64,000 nucleotides of DNA from NCBI RefSeq assembly GCF_020149935.1, contig NZ_CP083757.1:992001-1056000 (forward strand), read 5' to 3'. The stretch comes from Marinilongibacter aquaticus (GTDB lineage: Bacteria > Bacteroidota > Bacteroidia > Cytophagales > Spirosomataceae). Both the position numbers and the translations under genes were made by a program. This document shows, one piece after another, positions 61,111-64,000 of this stretch. Position 1 is the stretch's first letter, and each line of letters opens with the position of its first letter. The notes beneath the pieces were generated by a model. It ran no database searches. It was not told the DNA's origin and saw only the letters and a list, made by a program, of their open reading frames with translations.

Positions 61111-61851
61111 ATGGCTTTTATGCAGCGTAAAATCATTTTCACTTTCCTAATGGGGCTTATCAGCTCTACACTGTGGGCTCAATTCGGTTCGGCAGATGTT
61201 TCCGAAAACAGCACAGTGGCCCGCGATCCCGTTTCGTTTTCGCATCAACCCGTCTTGCTTTTGAAGTTTACGCCCACGGCCTTGATTGGCCGAGACAATG
61301 TGTGGCAAGTTGGTGCCGAGTTGGCTCCACCTTTTGGTAAATTCAGTTTCAATTTTGATTACGGGAAAGGTAAAGGCAGCAGCTCTTGGAACAAAAGCCA
61401 AAAGGCCAATCATCCCGAACAAAAAACGAGCATTTTCCGCGGCGAGATACGCGGTTATTTCTCCGATTGGTATCCTTTCTATGCGTTGGACAAAAAGCCT
61501 TTTGGCCGATACTATGCTTTGGAATTTGTGCAGAAAAACCTTGAATACGAATCCAATCCTGAAGTTTTACTGTATACGGGAGCGACGATTCCCGGGAAAA
61601 AGAACTACCATGTCAAGGGCGTAGAAAGAGCTTTGAATCTCAAATTCGGAAAGCATTTTATTGTGAACCGCTTTTTCTTTGTTGATGCGTTTGTGGGTAT
61701 AGGTTTAGGACAATATTCGAATTCGCCCACAGATGCCGAAGTGGAGCAGGAAAAACAGGCTTTCACTACGAAACCGCCTGTGCGAGAATTCAATTATAAA
61801 GGCTTGTTTCTCAGTAAAACGGCAGGCATTCGCCTTTGTTTAGCATTATGA
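61111..61851 (+). CDS. Exported protein, probable small outer-membrane barrel
   Basis: A 246-residue protein, not recognised. A signal peptide (MAFMQRKIIFTFLMGLISST) is followed by alternating strand patterns (VLLLKFTPTALIG, FRGEIRGYFSDWYP, YYALEFVQ, FFFVDAFVGIGLGQYS), and the chain ends in a strand (AGIRLCLAL). This fits a small outer-membrane barrel of eight to ten strands. The first ATG at 61057 is too far upstream; 61111 or 61120 is used. Its stop overlaps the start of the next gene by four bases, so the two products probably work together. Confidence 0.68.
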   Translation: MAFMQRKIIFTFLMGLISSTLWAQFGSADVSENSTVARDPVSFSHQPVLLLKFTPTALIGRDNVWQVGAELAPPFGKFSFNFDYGKGKGSSSWNKSQKANHPEQKTSIFRGEIRGYFSDWYPFYALDKKPFGRYYALEFVQKNLEYESNPEVLLYTGATIPGKKNYHVKGVERALNLKFGKHFIVNRFFFVDAFVGIGLGQYSNSPTDAEVEQEKQAFTTKPPVREFNYKGLFLSKTAGIRLCLAL

Positions 61852-62141
61852 AAAGGAAATTCATACATATCTTCATCCTCTTGCTGGTTTGCCTGACGGC
61901 CTTGTCGTCTTGCTGGGCTCCGCGTTGCCCCATTTCAAACTGTCGGTCTAAATATGAGCACCGCCACGACGACTTGGTGCACGGTTCTTTCTCACCAAGA
62001 TACGGTGTACCCTACCGCTTGCATTTTCTTTGGGATAAAGACAAAGGCGAAGAAAATCCAGATACTGAATTTGTTCCGGGTTCAAACCAAGGGAAAGGCA
62101 AGAAAAAAACAAAGAAACGCTACCCTTGGGAGAAATGGTAG
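61848..62141 (+). CDS. Small lipoprotein with a basic tail
   Basis: A 97-residue lipoprotein (LTALSSC, lipid-site Cys about 22) starting inside the stop of the barrel gene (ATGA overlap). The mature part has two more Cys (WAPRCPISNCRSKYEHRHDD) and ends in a Lys-rich tail (NQGKGKKKTKKRYPWEKW). The family is unknown to me. Coupling with the barrel protein suggests a surface or periplasmic complex. It converges with the cytochrome gene 2 bp away. Confidence 0.68.
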   Translation: MKRKFIHIFILLLVCLTALSSCWAPRCPISNCRSKYEHRHDDLVHGSFSPRYGVPYRLHFLWDKDKGEENPDTEFVPGSNQGKGKKKTKKRYPWEKW

Positions 62142-62143
62142 AG

Positions 62144-63337
62144 TCAGTTCACCACAAAATGTTCCGTTTTGTCGTAGGTCGTGATGTACAAAGGATAATT
62201 GTCGCCCAATTTATTGTATTCGGCATTTTCTTTGCTCAACCGATGCTTTGTGACTTTCATAGAAAGGGTATATTCGCCAGCCTCTAGCAATTGATTTTTC
62301 AAAGTATACTCACGCGACTCACCGGGGTTTATGTTGTTGTCACTTAGTTTTTTTGCTTCGGGATACCATTCCCATTCTTCACCGATACGAAATTGTTCTT
62401 TTTTCAACACTTCGCCCTGTGCATTTTGAAGAGCTAAATCGATGAGAAAAAAACGTTCTGGATCGCCCGTAGGCACGCGATGACCCGCATTTTCATTTTT
62501 TACTTTCAATGTAAAATCTAGACTCTCGCCCACTTTGTACATTTTTTTAAGGGCTTCGGGATAGAAAACCAGTCCGTTTTGTACGGTAGTTTGCACCGTG
62601 TCGAATTTCGGAATGCCCGAGCCTGTAAAAAAGTGACGATGTGATTTTCGGACTGGGTAGCCCTCTACAATTGGCCGATCGATCTCGGCCATGTGGCAAT
62701 CGATGCAGTTCTTTTCCTCATGAAAAGGGCCTGCTTTCCATTCATCGCCCGTTTGAAAAGTACAGGCCAAGGTAGGCGTAACTACCGCATTGGCATTGTG
62801 GCAGCCCAAACAAAGGCTCTCGGAAAGCATTTTGCTGTCTTTGGTAATTTTATGCGGGGCTCCCTCGTATCCGTGCACACCGACAATGGCTTTGTTGCGG
62901 ACATGACAACTCGCACAGGTTATGCCTTCCAATTTCAACTGCGGATCGAAATGCGGATTTTCCCTTTTTACAGGTCGATAAATGTCTCCGTTAATCAAAC
63001 CATCCACAATAAATTCCTGCTGATTTTGCAGGGGAATATGGCAATTGATGCACAAGAAAGGGCTGCTTTCTTTTTTAAGTTCGGCCTGAAATTGGAGGTC
63101 GGTCCATGCATGAGCATGTGTAGCCAACCTCCATTCTTCATAGATTTCTTTATGGCATGTGCCGCAATCCTCGGCACGTAAAGACACCAAACCCTCTGGC
63201 AATTCCTGATACGGAAAAGCCTTTTCCCAACGGTTTGTCAACGGCATTACCTCTTCTTTTTCATAGATAAAAAGAACATAGGCCACCGCTGCAGCAAACA
63301 CCGCAAGGCTGATGAGGATAAGGACTGATCTCTTCAC
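62144..63337 (-). CDS. Five-haem c-type cytochrome, membrane-anchored
   Basis: A 397-residue multihaem cytochrome. An N-terminal transmembrane anchor (LILISLAVFAAAVAYVLFIY, about 6-25) is followed by five CxxCH sites: CGTCH 58-62, CINCH 96-100, CASCH 141-145, CLGCH 176-180 and CIDCH 211-215. A C-terminal beta domain of about 170 residues (SLDFTLKVKNENAGHRVPTG) follows. The pattern resembles cytochrome c-554-like or tetrahaem c-type proteins with an added beta domain. It would carry electrons in the periplasm; no partner enzyme is in the window. Extra His residues (HAHAW, HRHFF) could be distal haem ligands. Confidence 0.88.
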   Translation of the reverse strand: MKRSVLILISLAVFAAAVAYVLFIYEKEEVMPLTNRWEKAFPYQELPEGLVSLRAEDCGTCHKEIYEEWRLATHAHAWTDLQFQAELKKESSPFLCINCHIPLQNQQEFIVDGLINGDIYRPVKRENPHFDPQLKLEGITCASCHVRNKAIVGVHGYEGAPHKITKDSKMLSESLCLGCHNANAVVTPTLACTFQTGDEWKAGPFHEEKNCIDCHMAEIDRPIVEGYPVRKSHRHFFTGSGIPKFDTVQTTVQNGLVFYPEALKKMYKVGESLDFTLKVKNENAGHRVPTGDPERFFLIDLALQNAQGEVLKKEQFRIGEEWEWYPEAKKLSDNNINPGESREYTLKNQLLEAGEYTLSMKVTKHRLSKENAEYNKLGDNYPLYITTYDKTEHFVVN

Positions 63338-63350
63338 AAAAATTCAGAGC

Positions 63351-63800
63351 TTAAAAATCCAAATGGCAATTGATCCACTCGTTATCGAAACGCGTTTTGT
63401 ATTTGCGGTAAAAATTGATGGCCGAATTGTTCCAATCCAATACTTGCCACATCATACCGCTGCACCCCGTATTTTTGGCTTCTTCAACCGTTCTTTCAAA
63501 TAGGGCTTTTCCCACACCTTGTCCTCGAAGCTCTTCGGTTACCACAATATCTTCCAAATAGAGTCTCTTGCCTTTCCAGGTGGAGTAACGCGGATAAAAA
63601 ATTGAAATGCCGACCAACTTGCCGTCGAGCTCGGCTACAAATGAATTGAAAATCGGTTTATCGCCAAAGCCCGCTTCCAGCATGGCTTCTTCTGTATTCG
63701 TTACCTCTTCCGAGGCCTTTTCGTATTCGGCCAATTCTTTTACCAATTGCATAATGGCCGGTACATCTTCGGCTTTCCCCTCACGAATAGTCATGTTCAT
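63351..63800 (-). CDS. GNAT-family N-acetyltransferase
   Basis: About 149 residues of the Gcn5-related acetyltransferase fold, close to the diamine/thialysine acetyltransferase subgroup (SSAT-like). The acetyl-CoA site is in VTEELRGQGVGKALFERTVE; the closing VLDWNNSAINFYRKYKTRFD is typical. The opening TIREGKAEDVPAIMQLVKEL is standard. Start at 63800 or two codons later; an upstream ATG at 63848 adds an unlikely leader. The acceptor is unknown. The 13-bp gap to the cytochrome gene allows co-transcription, without an obvious link. Confidence 0.87.
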   Translation of the reverse strand: MNMTIREGKAEDVPAIMQLVKELAEYEKASEEVTNTEEAMLEAGFGDKPIFNSFVAELDGKLVGISIFYPRYSTWKGKRLYLEDIVVTEELRGQGVGKALFERTVEEAKNTGCSGMMWQVLDWNNSAINFYRKYKTRFDNEWINCHLDF

Positions 63801-63860
63801 GCGTATTTCTCGTTTTGTTCGTTTAATTTCTGTGCTGAAATTACACAATTTTGGCCGAAT

Positions 63861-64000
63861 CTAGACATGCTGCACGTAAGCTTCCCACTTTTCGAGTAAG
63901 GTTTGCATGTCTTCTGGAAGTTCAGAATCAAACTGCATCCATTCTTTCTTTTCGGGGTGCTCAAAACCCAAAGATTTCGCATGCAAAGCTTGGCGAGGCA
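63861..64000 (-). CDS. C-terminal end of an RluA-family pseudouridine synthase (partial)
   Basis: The last 46 codons of a gene that continues past the window edge. The sequence reads LPRQALHAKSLGFEHPEKKE then WMQFDSELPEDMQTLLEKWE and ends AYVQHV. This is the characteristic C-terminus of RluA/RluD enzymes, which isomerise uridines in 23S rRNA. The stop (TAG) is at 63861-63863. Which family member it is (RluD versus RluA or RluC) cannot be told from this piece. Confidence 0.85.
   Translation of the reverse strand, partial: PRQALHAKSLGFEHPEKKEWMQFDSELPEDMQTLLEKWEAYVQHV

Noticed and set aside
1-64000. CRISPR arrays, tRNA or rRNA genes, phage genes and intact insertion sequences
   Set aside because: None seen: no regularly spaced repeats, no cloverleaf or rRNA-like stretches noticed, no transposase or integrase. 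A covariance-model search would be decisive for small RNAs.

Overview
The window looks like a chromosomal segment of a Bacteroidota bacterium, most likely a Cytophagales / Spirosomataceae-type organism (the rank below phylum is inference). The evidence is a SusC/SusD pair controlled by an ECF sigma factor and a FecR anti-sigma factor, bacillithiol synthesis (bshA), a nusB-ytxH-DUF1573-yajC cluster, a HYC_CC_PP-type protein, Tat-exported Gfo/Idh oxidoreductases, and several gene starts preceded by the Bacteroidota -7 motif TAnnTTTG. No rRNA, tRNA, CRISPR array, intact insertion sequence or phage gene was seen.

Layout. 1-11.7 kb: oligopeptidase B, a YheT-type hydrolase, a TonB-type outer-membrane protein, a WYL regulator beside divergent GyrI-like and DinB genes with paired operator-like repeats, then an NTF2-like protein, a membrane protein, LD-carboxypeptidase, a Kir-type potassium channel and a DUF721 protein. 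11.7-17.4 kb: yajC/DUF1573/ytxH/nusB housekeeping cluster, an S41 peptidase, nagA and a small secreted protein. 17.7-26 kb: Tat-exported oxidoreductase, HAD phosphatase, ABC exporter, type II NADH dehydrogenase, bshA, a UbiA-type prenyltransferase and purN.

25.97-31.65 kb holds the least explained block: four same-strand, tightly packed genes in the order small-large-large-small. I could not assign them to a known family. All four appear to share a C-terminal helical module, and the two 755-residue proteins share a 168-bp, about 98% identical N-terminal segment although the rest of each has diverged. This is my best candidate for an undescribed system.

31.7-54.5 kb is a glycan-use region: ECF sigma, FecR, SusC (with STN signalling domain), SusD and two sulfatases in one direction, followed by a haem lipoprotein with calcium-loop, propeller and HEAT-like parts, a divergent Tat oxidoreductase, an alpha-L-rhamnosidase, a barrel-coil-barrel envelope protein and a large lipoprotein with glycosidase-like features. 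Together they suggest capture and desulfation of a sulfated, possibly rhamnose-containing glycan, with periplasmic sugar oxidation (inference).

54.6-61 kb is a copper-type metal island: CopA ATPase and a small HMA protein on the plus strand; a periplasmic HMA protein, a metal-binding lipoprotein, an HMA-AraC regulator, a TonB receptor and a HYC_CC_PP-like protein on the minus strand. The window ends with a predicted barrel/lipoprotein pair, a five-haem cytochrome, a GNAT acetyltransferase and the C-terminus of an RluA-family pseudouridine synthase.
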